This document shows, in pieces, positions 1 to 6,913 of a DNA stretch of 11,562 bases. A program made the position numbers and the translations under genes. This DNA is from an uncultured Oscillospiraceae bacterium (GTDB lineage Bacteria > Bacillota > Clostridia > Oscillospirales > Acutalibacteraceae). The stretch's first letter is position 1. Every line of letters starts with the position of its first letter. Under the pieces are notes generated by a model that was not told the DNA's origin, searched no databases, and saw nothing but the letters and a program-made list of their open reading frames with translations. The DNA lies in contig CAJKXG010000018.1 of NCBI GenBank assembly GCA_905203795.1, positions 1 to 11,562 on the forward strand, read 5' to 3'.

Positions 1-387
1 GTTCACGCCGACCATACCGCCCAGCGTAGCCGCCAGCAGCATCGCCGCCAGCTTCACCGCCAGATAGGACGCATGCATATCCCGCAGCAAAGCGAAACCG
101 CCTGCCGCCAGCACCAACACAAACAATATCAGACCGCACAACCCGCCGTACAGCCAGCCGCGCACGCCTGCCACGCGGGCACTCACGAGACCGCCGGCAA
201 ACGAACCGATCGCCGCAGACGTCACCGCCATCGGCACGATGACAGCGCGCGGGATATCCTTCGCCGCCAGTAAGGCCGCACACAGCAGCAAAAACAGCAT
301 ACACACCGCCGCACCGACCAAAACACCGATCAGCAGCGGGCGCATCCAACGCCTGACAAACGCCGTGTCCTCTCCCCGTGTTTTCAT
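1..387 (-). CDS. TIGR04086/YrzE-like small membrane protein (3' end cut by window edge)
   Basis: The leftward frame from ATG at 385-387 stays open to base 1 and gives 129 residues with no stop, so only the C-terminus is missing. The protein is a polytopic membrane protein: after a charged N-terminus (MKTRGEDTAFVRRW) come about four hydrophobic stretches, near residues 17-42, 48-70, 78-98 and 108-127, rich in Ala, Gly, Leu and Val. The small size, the glycine-rich second and last helices and the terminal GGMVGVN fit the TIGR04086 (YrzE, DUF3792) family as I remember it. Its position directly after yajC also fits that family in Clostridia. The gap to yajC is 82 bases with no clear terminator, so the two are probably co-transcribed. 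An AAAGGGTGG-like ribosome site lies about 10 bases upstream. A GGAGG abuts the ATG and is too close to act. No in-frame alternative start lies between the upstream stop and this ATG. The molecular function of the family is unknown to me. Confidence 0.75.
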   Translation of the reverse strand, partial: MKTRGEDTAFVRRWMRPLLIGVLVGAAVCMLFLLLCAALLAAKDIPRAVIVPMAVTSAAIGSFAGGLVSARVAGVRGWLYGGLCGLILFVLVLAAGGFALLRDMHASYLAVKLAAMLLAATLGGMVGVN

Positions 388-469
388 CCTCCGACCACCC
401 TTTCCGTATCAATACACTACCAGCGTATTCCAAAGGCGGTCGAGTTATGCACGCACCGACGCCGTTCGA

Positions 470-850
470 TCAGATATCGTCATCATCGTCATCGTCGTCC
501 TCGACAGTTGCGTCATGCACCGTCTCGTTCGACTGGACAGCCCATTTCTTAATGGTCATTTTGCTGCGATCCGCACCCGTCTCGATCACAAGCGAATCCT
601 CGCGCACGTTCAGCACACGGCCGCAAATGCCGCCGATCGTGGTGATCTCGTCGCCGACACGGATGCTGTTGCGCATTTTCTGTTCTTCCTTCTGGCGCTT
701 TTTCTGCGGACGGATCATCAGAAAATACATCAGCACGACCAACAGCACGATCATGATGAGCGATGCGTATTGATAGTACCACGGAGCACTTTCAGTTGAA
801 GCGGCGGCTGTCGTGGCATCCGCCAAAATCGGTTTCAAAATCTGGAACAA
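470..850 (-). CDS. yajC: YajC, Sec translocase accessory subunit
   Basis: YajC is a small single-span membrane protein that associates with SecDF-YidC and the SecYEG protein-export channel. This 126-residue protein has the family layout: a short N-terminal segment, one transmembrane helix at about residues 29-46, the hallmark RPQKKRQKE just after the helix, then a cytoplasmic domain with RVGDEITTIGGICGRV and a KMTIKKWAV segment. The start is TTG at 848-850. It is chosen because GGAGGTG lies 7 bases upstream and no in-frame ATG is available; the nearby ATG overlapping the ribosome site is in another frame. The C-terminus is unusual: residues 118-125 are eight consecutive Asp, followed by Ile and the stop. 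The gene has its own promoter in the 166-base gap after tgt. The tgt-yajC pairing is common in bacteria. Confidence 0.95.
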   Translation of the reverse strand: MFQILKPILADATTAAASTESAPWYYQYASLIMIVLLVVLMYFLMIRPQKKRQKEEQKMRNSIRVGDEITTIGGICGRVLNVREDSLVIETGADRSKMTIKKWAVQSNETVHDATVEDDDDDDDDI

Positions 851-879
851 GATGATACACCTCCATAAATAATCGCTTT

Positions 880-908
880 ATTATATCGCACTTTTCCCTA
901 TAAGGCAA
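880..908 (-). promoter_or_regulatory. SigA-type promoter of yajC
   Basis: On the minus strand TTGCCT (903-908) and a perfect TATAAT (880-885) are separated by 17 bases. The -10 ends about 30 bases before the TTG start of yajC, leaving room for a short leader with the GGAGGTG ribosome site. It lets yajC and the following membrane protein be expressed independently of tgt. Confidence 0.85.
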
Positions 909-1016
909 GTCCTTTTTGTGTCGTTTTCCGCCTGTTCATGGTTTCTTTACAACTATTTGCCTTGCCATTTACGCCAAAGCGTGATATATTGGATGCGGTT
1001 TTGGATGCGATTCGCC

Positions 1017-2150
1017 TCATACACGGCGATCGAGAATCTCACGGTACGTTTCGTAAAACGCGGTAAACGTTCCCGCCGCCAGCGCTTCGCGGATGCGCAG
1101 CATCAGCGTGTTGTAAAAATACAGATTGTGCATCACGCACAAGCGCATCGCCAACATCTCCCCCGCCTTAAACAGGTGGCGGATATACGCGCGGGAATGG
1201 CGGCGGCAAACGGGGCAATCGCATTCCTCGTCCAGCGGCACATCATCCGTTTCGTATTTCTGATTCAGCATGTTGCGCCGTCCGCTCCATGTGAAAATGT
1301 GTCCGTGACGCGCGTTGCGGGCGGGCATCACGCAGTCAAACAGATCAATGCCGCGATAAACGCCCTCCAGAATATTCACCGGCGTACCCACGCCCATCAG
1401 ATAGCGGATCTTATCGGTCGGCATCAACGGCGTGACCGCTTCCAAGATCTGATACATCACCTCGGCAGGCTCGCCGACCGCCAAACCGCCGACGGCGTAT
1501 CCGTCCAGCCCCATGGCGGCGATCTCCCGCATGTGCGCCATGCGCAGATCGGGATAGGTGCAGCCCTGATTGATGCCGAACAGCATCTGCTGCGGGTTGA
1601 GCGTATCGGGCAGCGCGTTCAGCCGCGCCATTTCTTCCTGACAGCGTGCCAGCCAACGCGTGGTACGGGCACAGGACTGCGCGGCATAACTATACTCCGC
1701 GGGATTTTCCACGCACTCGTCAAACGCCATGGCAATGGTGGACGCGAGATTGGATTGGATGCGCATGCTCTCCTCCGGCCCGATAAACAGCCGCCGACCA
1801 TCCACATGCGAGGAAAACTCTACCCCTTCCTCGCGAATCTTGCGCAGCCCCGCCAGCGAAAACACCTGAAATCCGCCGCTGTCGGTCAGGATCGGTCCCT
1901 GCCAGCCGGTAAAGCGATGCAGTCCGCCCATGCGGCGCACCAGCTCATCCCCCGGACGCACGTGCAGATGATACGTATTGCAAAGCTGCACCTGACAGCG
2001 CAGATCGACCAAATCGTAAGCGGACACCGCCCCTTTGATCGCGCCGCAGGTCGCCACATTCATAAACGCGGGGGTCGCCACATCGCCGTGCGGGGTGTGA
2101 AAATGCCCCAGCCGCGCCGCGCCCTCGGTTTTTTCGATGGTCATACTCAC
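1017..2150 (-). CDS. tgt: tRNA-guanine(34) transglycosylase
   Basis: Tgt exchanges guanine 34 in the anticodon of GUN-decoding tRNAs for preQ1, the first tRNA-bound step of queuosine formation. The 377-residue length is normal for the bacterial enzyme. Visible motifs are LTDSGGFQVFSL with the general acid/base Asp90, the SHVDGRR and PEESMRIQ region, GGLAVGEP (221-228), and FDCVMPARNARHGH with the expected nucleophile Asp272. The C-terminal zinc site shows as Cys310, Cys312, Cys315 and His341. The start is GTG at 2148-2150, with AAAGGAGAG nine bases upstream. An internal ATG two codons later is further from that site and less likely. Its own promoter lies at 2200-2228, in the space shared with the divergent carboxypeptidase gene. 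queA, its usual partner, is not in the window. Confidence 0.97.
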   Translation of the reverse strand: MSMTIEKTEGAARLGHFHTPHGDVATPAFMNVATCGAIKGAVSAYDLVDLRCQVQLCNTYHLHVRPGDELVRRMGGLHRFTGWQGPILTDSGGFQVFSLAGLRKIREEGVEFSSHVDGRRLFIGPEESMRIQSNLASTIAMAFDECVENPAEYSYAAQSCARTTRWLARCQEEMARLNALPDTLNPQQMLFGINQGCTYPDLRMAHMREIAAMGLDGYAVGGLAVGEPAEVMYQILEAVTPLMPTDKIRYLMGVGTPVNILEGVYRGIDLFDCVMPARNARHGHIFTWSGRRNMLNQKYETDDVPLDEECDCPVCRRHSRAYIRHLFKAGEMLAMRLCVMHNLYFYNTLMLRIREALAAGTFTAFYETYREILDRRV

Positions 2151-2199
2151 GTATTGTTACTCTCCTTTGAGCGATACTCTACTGTTCAATCGTATCATT

Positions 2200-2228
2200 A
2201 GTATACTGCAAACACGTTAAAATAGCAA
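2200..2228 (-). promoter_or_regulatory. SigA-type promoter of tgt
   Basis: On the minus strand TTGCTA (2223-2228) and TATACT (2200-2205) are separated by 17 bases. The -10 ends about 50 bases before the GTG start of tgt. The divergent rightward gene at 2266 must have its promoter in the same space. The best candidate there, TAAAAT at 2218-2223, has only a poor -35 (TCATTA, 2195-2200), so I do not annotate it. Confidence 0.8.
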
Positions 2229-2265
2229 TCCCCCGGATGTCTGTTAAAAAGGAGCCCGATTTTCT

Positions 2266-3249
2266 ATGCGCCGCACATGTTTCATCGCCATCCTGTGCTT
2301 GCTTTGTCTGGTCTTGTCCGGCTGTCAAACACCGCATCAGAGCGTCCACACCCCTGTCACCACAACGACGGTCGCCACCACAGCCGCAACAACCACCACA
2401 ACAACCACGACAACGACAACTGCCGCGACCATTGCCACTACGACGACCACGCGTCCGTCCTCTCCGCCCACCAACGCCAAGGCGGCGGTGTTGCAACGGT
2501 TGAACGACGGCGAGATTCTGTTTTCCATGAATGCGCAGAAAACGCTGTATCCCGCCAGCACGACCAAGCTCTTGACGGCACTGCTGGTACTGCAATTCGA
2601 CGACTTGAACCGTGCTGTCACGGTCACACAAGGCGCACTGGACAAAGTGATGTACGACGCCAGCCGGTGTTCGCTCAAAGCCGGCATGACGCTGACGCTG
2701 CGGCAGCTTTTGGAGGGGATGCTGTTGACGTCCGGCTGCGACGCCTCTTATGTTCTTGCGGAAACAGTGGGACGCACACTGCTGAACGATCCGTCCGCCG
2801 ACATCGACGCGGCTGTGAGCGCTTTTGTGCAGCAAATGAATCGCACAGCGCAAGCACTCGGCGCCACGCACAGCCGATTTGTCAATCCGGACGGCTATCA
2901 TCATCCCGATCATATCACCACCGCCGCCGACCTGCTGCTGATTGCCAAAGCGGCGTATAACGAGCCTGTCATTCGCGAGATCGTCAAACAGGAACAGGTC
3001 ACCGAAACGATAGACGGGCGAACGCTCACGTGGGAAAACACGAATTTTTTGCTCCGTCCCGAAAGCGAATGGTATTGTCCGCAGGTGGTCGGGATGAAAA
3101 CCGGCTTCACCGATGAGGCGGGATATTGCGTCATCGTTGCAGTTGAGCAGGCGGAGGACGTGTATCTGCTCGCGGTTATGGGCAGCCCAAGCAACGAAGA
3201 ACGCTGGCATACGGTTCACCAATTTTTGGACGCTTACGACATCGGATAG
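2266..3249 (+). CDS. Lipoprotein D-alanyl-D-alanine carboxypeptidase (DacA-like, peptidase S11)
   Basis: Enzymes of this family remove the terminal D-Ala from peptidoglycan stem peptides outside the membrane. The 327-residue protein starts with a lipoprotein signal: Arg-Arg, a hydrophobic core and the lipobox LSGC with Cys20 as the lipid-anchored residue. A linker at residues 32-62, nearly all Thr with some Ala, leads to the catalytic domain. The penicillin-binding-protein motifs are SxxK as STTK (Ser98, Lys101), SxN replaced by Ser-Gly-Cys (156-158), and KTG at 278-280 within GMKTGFTDEAGYC. The segment GATHSRFVNPDGYH and the HITTAADLL helix are typical of S11 enzymes. The usual C-terminal beta domain (PBP5_C) and membrane helix are absent, as fits N-terminal lipid anchoring. 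AAAAAGGAG lies 11 bases before the ATG. The gene is monocistronic and ends at the hairpin at 3401-3429. Endopeptidase or transpeptidase activity cannot be excluded. Confidence 0.92.
   Translation: MRRTCFIAILCLLCLVLSGCQTPHQSVHTPVTTTTVATTAATTTTTTTTTTTAATIATTTTTRPSSPPTNAKAAVLQRLNDGEILFSMNAQKTLYPASTTKLLTALLVLQFDDLNRAVTVTQGALDKVMYDASRCSLKAGMTLTLRQLLEGMLLTSGCDASYVLAETVGRTLLNDPSADIDAAVSAFVQQMNRTAQALGATHSRFVNPDGYHHPDHITTAADLLLIAKAAYNEPVIREIVKQEQVTETIDGRTLTWENTNFLLRPESEWYCPQVVGMKTGFTDEAGYCVIVAVEQAEDVYLLAVMGSPSNEERWHTVHQFLDAYDIG
2359..2451 (+). repeat. Low-complexity ACN (Thr) codon tract in the carboxypeptidase gene
   Basis: This in-frame stretch is mostly ACN triplets and encodes the Thr-rich linker (residues 32-62) between the lipid anchor and the catalytic domain. 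The third positions vary among A, C, G and T, so it is a degenerate codon tract and not a pure triplet repeat. Such linkers usually act as extended spacers across the wall and may be glycosylated. The length could vary between strains by slippage. Confidence 0.85.
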
Positions 3250-3400
3250 CGCACCGAACATCGCGCATCTGCATAGGCTGATAAAAACGATCGGTCATGC
3301 AAGGAGACGATGCGTTCCGTTGGAAGCGGTCTGCGATTAAAACGCCGTGCCGCACGGCCATGGACGCCTCCGCCGCATGGATCAATCGATGAGATGAAAC

Positions 3401-3429
3401 AGACCGCCTGTCAAATTGACAGGCGGTCT
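3401..3429. terminator. Shared hairpin terminator between carboxypeptidase gene and glmS
   Basis: A perfect 12-bp stem (AGACCGCCTGTC / GACAGGCGGTCT) encloses a five-base loop between two converging genes, 8 bases from the glmS stop codon. Only three T residues follow on each side (TTTC rightward, GTTTC leftward), so termination may be less efficient than at the other hairpins here. The symmetry suggests it serves both genes. Confidence 0.8.
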
Positions 3430-3437
3430 TTCGGTAC

Positions 3438-5267
3438 TTATTCCACTGTCACGCTCTTGGCAAGGTTGCGCGGTTTGTCGATATCGCACTTGCGCGCCAA
3501 GGCAATGTAATAGCCGAGCAATTGCAACGGCACGACCTCCAGCGAGGACATCAGATACGGATCGGTCACCGGCACATACAGCACATGATCGGCCTTCAAC
3601 TTTTTGCCCTTTTGATCTTCCGTCGTGATCAGCAGCACTTCCGCGCCGCGCGCCTGCACTTCCTCCACATTGGACATCGTCTTATCGCGCAGTTGCTCAC
3701 AGCACGCCAGACCCACCACAAAAGTGCCCTCTTCGATCAGCGAAATGGTGCCATGCTTCAGTTCGCCCGCAGCATACGCTTCCGAATGGATATAGCTGAT
3801 TTCCTTCAACTTGAGCGACGCTTCCAGCGCCACCGCATAATCGAGATTGCGACCGATAAAATAGGCATGCTCGAGATACGCGTACCGCTGTGCCAGTTTG
3901 GCGATGGCGGGCGCTTGCTTCAGAATTTTCTCCACCGCGTCCGGCACCTTATTCAGTTCCGCCAGCAACCGCTGCTGCTCCGCTTGATCAATCTTGCCCA
4001 GCTTATACGCAATGTCAAACGCCAGCAGATACAGCATCGCCACCTGCGTGGAATACGCCTTGGTGGTCGCCACCGAAATTTCCGGTCCCGCCCACGTATA
4101 CAGCACATCGTCACTTTCCGACGCAATGGAACTGCCGACAACGTTGACGATGGACAGCACGCGCGCTCCGCGGCGTTTTGCTTCACGCAGACCTGCCAGC
4201 GTATCGGCGGTCTCGCCCGACTGGCTGATGATGATCACCAACGAATGTTCATCCACAATGGGATCGCGATAACGGAATTCCGACGCCAGATCCGCTTCCA
4301 CGGGAATGCGGGTCATTTTCTCCAACACATATTTGCCGACGACGCCCGCGTGATACGCCGAACCGCACGCCACAATGAAAATGCGGTTGATATCGCGAAG
4401 CTGCTCCGCCGTGAGGTTGATGCCGTCCAGCACGATCTCGCCGTTGCTGTTGATACGCGGCGAAATGGTTGCATGGAGCGCGGTGGGCTGTTCCATGATC
4501 TCTTTGATCATAAAGTGATCGTAGCCGCCCTTTTCCGCGCTGGACACATCCCAGTTCACGATCAGCTCTTCCTTGTGAATCGGCGTGCCCGTGCGGTCAT
4601 ACACCTGCACGCTGTCCGCCGTCAGCCGCACGATCTCATGATCGGACAACTGCATGATGCGGCGGGTGTGCGCCAATACGGCGGGAATATCCGACGCGAT
4701 GAAATTGCCTTCCTCTGCCAAGCCGACAATCAGCGGACTGGCGTTGCGCACGGCAATCAACTCATTCGGCGTATCTGCGCAGACAATGCCGAGCGCATAC
4801 GAGCCTTCCAGACGATCGATCGCCGCCAACACGGCCGCCATCACATCGTCGGTGTAATATTTCTCGATCAGATGTGCCACCACTTCGGTGTCGGTCTCCG
4901 AGCGGAATACCACACCTTCTTCCTGCAACTCATGCTTAAGCGAGAGATAATTTTCGATGATGCCGTTATGCACCACGGCAAAGCGCCCGCTCCCGCTGCA
5001 ATGCGGGTGAGAGTTCTCGTCGCTGGGTTTGCCGTGCGTCGCCCAGCGGGTATGCCCGATACCGGCAGTCTGCGTCATGCCCTCGCCGCCGTGTACCAAC
5101 TCGCTCAGCACGCTTAGACGGCCCTTGACCTTGTGAACTTCGATCGTATTGTTGCCGACCAGCGCGATGCCAGCCGAGTCGTATCCTCTGTATTCCAGCT
5201 TGGCCAGCCCTTCCAGCAACAGGGGGGCGGCGGGTTTTCTGCCGATAAATCCCACGATTCCGCACAT
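3438..5267 (-). CDS. glmS: Glutamine-fructose-6-phosphate aminotransferase (isomerizing)
   Basis: GlmS makes glucosamine-6-phosphate from fructose-6-phosphate and glutamine, the entry step to UDP-GlcNAc for peptidoglycan. With the start at ATG 5265-5267 the protein is 609 residues, the same as the classical enzyme, and begins MCGIVGFIG with Cys2 as the N-terminal nucleophile of the glutaminase domain. GHTRWATHG (71-79) and SHPHC belong to that domain. The isomerase half shows KEIMEQP, CGSAYHAG (301-308), SQSGETADT and VATTKAYSTQ from two SIS domains, and the C-terminus ends DKPRNLAKSVTVE. The open frame extends 31 codons upstream, but those would run back through the promoter and are not family-like. 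AAAGGTG lies about 10 bases before the chosen ATG. The gene is monocistronic, with its promoter at 5332-5360 and the terminator shared with the converging carboxypeptidase gene. Confidence 0.97.
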   Translation of the reverse strand: MCGIVGFIGRKPAAPLLLEGLAKLEYRGYDSAGIALVGNNTIEVHKVKGRLSVLSELVHGGEGMTQTAGIGHTRWATHGKPSDENSHPHCSGSGRFAVVHNGIIENYLSLKHELQEEGVVFRSETDTEVVAHLIEKYYTDDVMAAVLAAIDRLEGSYALGIVCADTPNELIAVRNASPLIVGLAEEGNFIASDIPAVLAHTRRIMQLSDHEIVRLTADSVQVYDRTGTPIHKEELIVNWDVSSAEKGGYDHFMIKEIMEQPTALHATISPRINSNGEIVLDGINLTAEQLRDINRIFIVACGSAYHAGVVGKYVLEKMTRIPVEADLASEFRYRDPIVDEHSLVIIISQSGETADTLAGLREAKRRGARVLSIVNVVGSSIASESDDVLYTWAGPEISVATTKAYSTQVAMLYLLAFDIAYKLGKIDQAEQQRLLAELNKVPDAVEKILKQAPAIAKLAQRYAYLEHAYFIGRNLDYAVALEASLKLKEISYIHSEAYAAGELKHGTISLIEEGTFVVGLACCEQLRDKTMSNVEEVQARGAEVLLITTEDQKGKKLKADHVLYVPVTDPYLMSSLEVVPLQLLGYYIALARKCDIDKPRNLAKSVTVE

Positions 5268-5331
5268 AACAAACACGCACCTTTCGATATATTGACAAGC
5301 TGATAGAAAAATCACAAAACTTATGTGGATC

Positions 5332-5360
5332 ATCATACCATATTTACAATGTAAAAGCAA
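5332..5360 (-). promoter_or_regulatory. SigA-type promoter of glmS with palindrome in the spacer
   Basis: On the minus strand TTGCTT (5355-5360) and TATGAT (5332-5337) are 17 bases apart, about 65 bases before the glmS ATG. The spacer contains TTTACA-A-TGTAAA (5343-5355), a perfect 13-bp palindrome that touches the -35 box. A dimeric repressor bound there would block RNA polymerase, so it is a candidate operator, although AT-rich palindromes also occur by chance. The remaining leader to the ATG shows no conserved glmS ribozyme core that I can recognise. Confidence 0.75.
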
Positions 5361-5560
5361 GTGAAAAACTTGTGAACCCGTACACGGAAAGTATAGCCGA
5401 ATCGGGGAGTTTTGCCCTTTTTAAAGGCTGTAGCGGTAAAATCATTATGGAAAATACGCAATTTTTTGATGAAAGCCACGAAAATTTATTGGAAAATACA
5501 TGAAAATTTACCGTTCACCCGTTTGTTCAACAGCATATTGGGTATTTTGTGTTTTTCTAC
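5361..5560. other. AT-rich spacer between divergent glmS and pheS promoters
   Basis: This 200-base stretch separates the glmS promoter from the pheS promoter and is clearly more AT-rich than the genes around it. I see no convincing gene in it. GGAAAATAC occurs twice, near 5449 and 5485. An 18-codon frame at 5447-5503 lacks a ribosome site. A TTGCCC/TAAAAT pair has a 19-base spacer and is weak. Confidence 0.5.
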
Positions 5561-5590
5561 TTGACTTTTCGTCTCAACATATAGTATACT
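5561..5590 (+). promoter_or_regulatory. SigA-type promoter of the pheST operon
   Basis: TTGACT (5561-5566) and TATACT (5585-5590) are separated by 18 bases. The expected start, around 5597, lies just ahead of the T-box stem I, so the whole riboswitch is transcribed from here. Confidence 0.85.
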
Positions 5591-5596
5591 GTTAAA

Positions 5597-5846
5597 AACG
5601 CATAGAGGAAGAGAGTAAGCGGTTCGGATGCGTCCGGCGCAGAGAAAGGTCGTCATCGGCTGGAAGCGACCTGCGGACGGGAACGGCTGAAGTTCACTTC
5701 GGAGCGGCGGCGCTGAACCACAGCAGTAGGCGCGGACGGCAGACACCGTTATCGGTCAAATGGAGTGTTTGCGCTCAGCGCAAAAACCCGGGTGGTACCG
5801 CGGAGCAGCCGACTTCGTCCCGATCAGATGGGACGGAGTCTTTTTT
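5597..5846 (+). promoter_or_regulatory. T-box riboswitch, phenylalanine-specific (pheST leader)
   Basis: T-box leaders sense uncharged tRNA: the anticodon pairs with a specifier codon in stem I and the free NCCA end pairs with a bulge in the antiterminator. The T-box core GGGTGGTACCGCGG is at 5790-5803. Its bulge TGGT (5793-5796) would pair with ACCA, which suits tRNA-Phe with discriminator A. Stem I carries AGAGAGTA near 5610-5617, the paired arms CGTCCG (5631-5636) and CGGACG (5674-5679), and an apical hairpin GGTCG/CGACC. The specifier is most likely TTC (Phe) at 5693-5695 in the context GAAGTTCAC; a second TTC at 5698-5700 fits the usual spacing less well. Uncharged tRNA-Phe should favour antitermination and pheST expression. 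The start of the leader is estimated from the promoter. Confidence 0.93.
5811..5846 (+). terminator. Rho-independent attenuator of the pheST T-box
   Basis: GACTTCGTCCC (5811-5821) pairs with GGGACGGAGTC (5830-5840) as an 11-bp stem with one G-U pair and an 8-base loop, followed by six T. Its 5' arm lies immediately after the T-box core and would be taken up by the competing antiterminator when uncharged tRNA binds. Confidence 0.93.
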
Positions 5847-5877
5847 GTTTAGTCTGTTTAGAAAGAGGGATATGCGT

Positions 5878-6897
5878 ATGAAAGAAAAACTGGAAGCGCT
5901 GCGCGAGCAGGCGCTGAAAGAGCTGGCGGAGCTGAAGGAGCCGAAAGCGTTGGAGGAGTTCCGTGTCCGTCTGCTCGGAAAAAAGAGCGCGTTCACGGAG
6001 ATGCTGCGCGGCATGGGCAGTCTGCCCGCCGAGGAACGTCCCGCCATGGGGCAGCTCATCAATCAAGCGAGAAAACAGGTGGAGGAAGCGCTGTCCGCGC
6101 GAGAGGCGGCGATTCTGGAAGCGCGCAAGCAGCAGCGTCTGAACGACGAGCGGCTGGACGTCACCATGCCCGGAAAAGCGTCGCCGGTCGGCGGTCTGCA
6201 CCCGCTCAACAGCGTGCTGGACGATCTGATCGATCTTTTCCGTTCGATGGGCTTCGATGTGGTGGACGGACCGGAAGTGGAAACCGATTACTACAACTTT
6301 GAAGCGCTCAATGTGCCCGCCGACCATCCGGCGCGGGATATGCAGGACACGTTCTATCTGAGCGACAATCTGCTGCTGCGTTCCCAAACCTCGACGGCTC
6401 AGATCCGCACGATGGAAAACCGCACCCCGCCGATCCGCATCATCTGCCCCGGACGCGTGTTCCGCGCGGACGAAGTGGACGCGACCCACTCCCCCGTGTT
6501 CCATCAGGTGGAAGGATTGGTCGTAGACAAAGGCATTACGATGTGCGATCTGAAAGGCACGCTGGAACAATTCGCCCATGAAATTTACGGACCGGAGACA
6601 AAGGTGCGCTTCCGTCCCTCCTTCTTCCCGTTCACCGAACCGAGCGTGGAAGTGGACGTGTCCTGTTCCGCCTGCGGCGGCAAAGGCTGCAGCGTGTGCA
6701 AGGGCAACGGCTGGATCGAGATTCTCGGCGCAGGCATGGTGCATCCGCGCGTGCTGGCGGGCTGCGGCATCGATCCCGAGGTATACAGCGGATTCGCGTT
6801 TGGCATCGGCTTGGATCGTCTGACCACGACGCGCCATAAGATCAGCGATATTCGGCTGCTGTTTGAAAACGACCTGCGGTTCCTGAAGCAGTTTTGA
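5878..6897 (+). CDS. pheS: Phenylalanyl-tRNA synthetase alpha subunit
   Basis: PheS is the catalytic subunit of the alpha2-beta2 synthetase that charges tRNA-Phe. This 339-residue protein has an N-terminal coiled coil (about 1-90) that contacts tRNA, then the class II core. Visible are GGLHPLN (105-111), motif 2 in [19 protein letters not shown] (195-213), the phenylalanine-pocket region [13 protein letters not shown] (249-261) with GAGMVHP (284-290), and motif 3 [11 protein letters not shown] (305-315). A Cys cluster at 263, 266, 271 and 274 resembles a structural zinc or thiol site found in many PheS proteins of this lineage. The ATG at 5878 is chosen because AGAGGG lies 8 bases before it; the ATG two codons earlier is only two bases from that site. 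The frame is open back to 5845, inside the T-run. Expression is set by the T-box leader. Confidence 0.97.
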   Translation: MKEKLEALREQALKELAELKEPKALEEFRVRLLGKKSAFTEMLRGMGSLPAEERPAMGQLINQARKQVEEALSAREAAILEARKQQRLNDERLDVTMPGKASPVGGLHPLNSVLDDLIDLFRSMGFDVVDGPEVETDYYNFEALNVPADHPARDMQDTFYLSDNLLLRSQTSTAQIRTMENRTPPIRIICPGRVFRADEVDATHSPVFHQVEGLVVDKGITMCDLKGTLEQFAHEIYGPETKVRFRPSFFPFTEPSVEVDVSCSACGGKGCSVCKGNGWIEILGAGMVHPRVLAGCGIDPEVYSGFAFGIGLDRLTTTRHKISDIRLLFENDLRFLKQF

Positions 6898-6913
6898 CGA
6901 GGAGGTATAGAAT

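Noticed and set aside
239..799. Plus-strand frames of 186 and 131 codons across yajC and its flank.
   Set aside because: They overlap clear leftward genes and their content is the reverse of YajC codons, including a Ser run opposite the Asp tail.
918..2201. A 427-codon plus-strand frame opposite tgt.
   Set aside because: Tgt on the other strand has every expected motif; this frame is its antisense shadow with biased composition.
2337..2687. A minus-strand frame encoding a Val-rich tract opposite the carboxypeptidase gene.
   Set aside because: The Val run is simply the complement of the Thr codon tract; no start signal or family supports it.
3250..3400. Possible small gene after the carboxypeptidase, such as the frame around 3310.
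   Set aside because: AAGGAGA precedes ATG 3310, but that frame runs through the terminator hairpin into the 3' end of glmS and encodes no recognisable protein.
3522..5117. A 531-codon plus-strand frame opposite glmS.
   Set aside because: It is antisense to a full-length GlmS, with His/Arg/Gln-rich content and no recognisable domain.
5268..5360. A 31-codon N-terminal extension of GlmS in the open frame.
   Set aside because: It would displace the catalytic Cys2 from the N-terminus and covers the promoter region; the ATG at 5267 has its own ribosome site.
5447..5503. An 18-codon frame with two Phe upstream of pheS, reminiscent of a leader peptide.
   Set aside because: It lies before the pheST promoter at 5561-5590, has no ribosome binding site, and regulation is already explained by the T-box.
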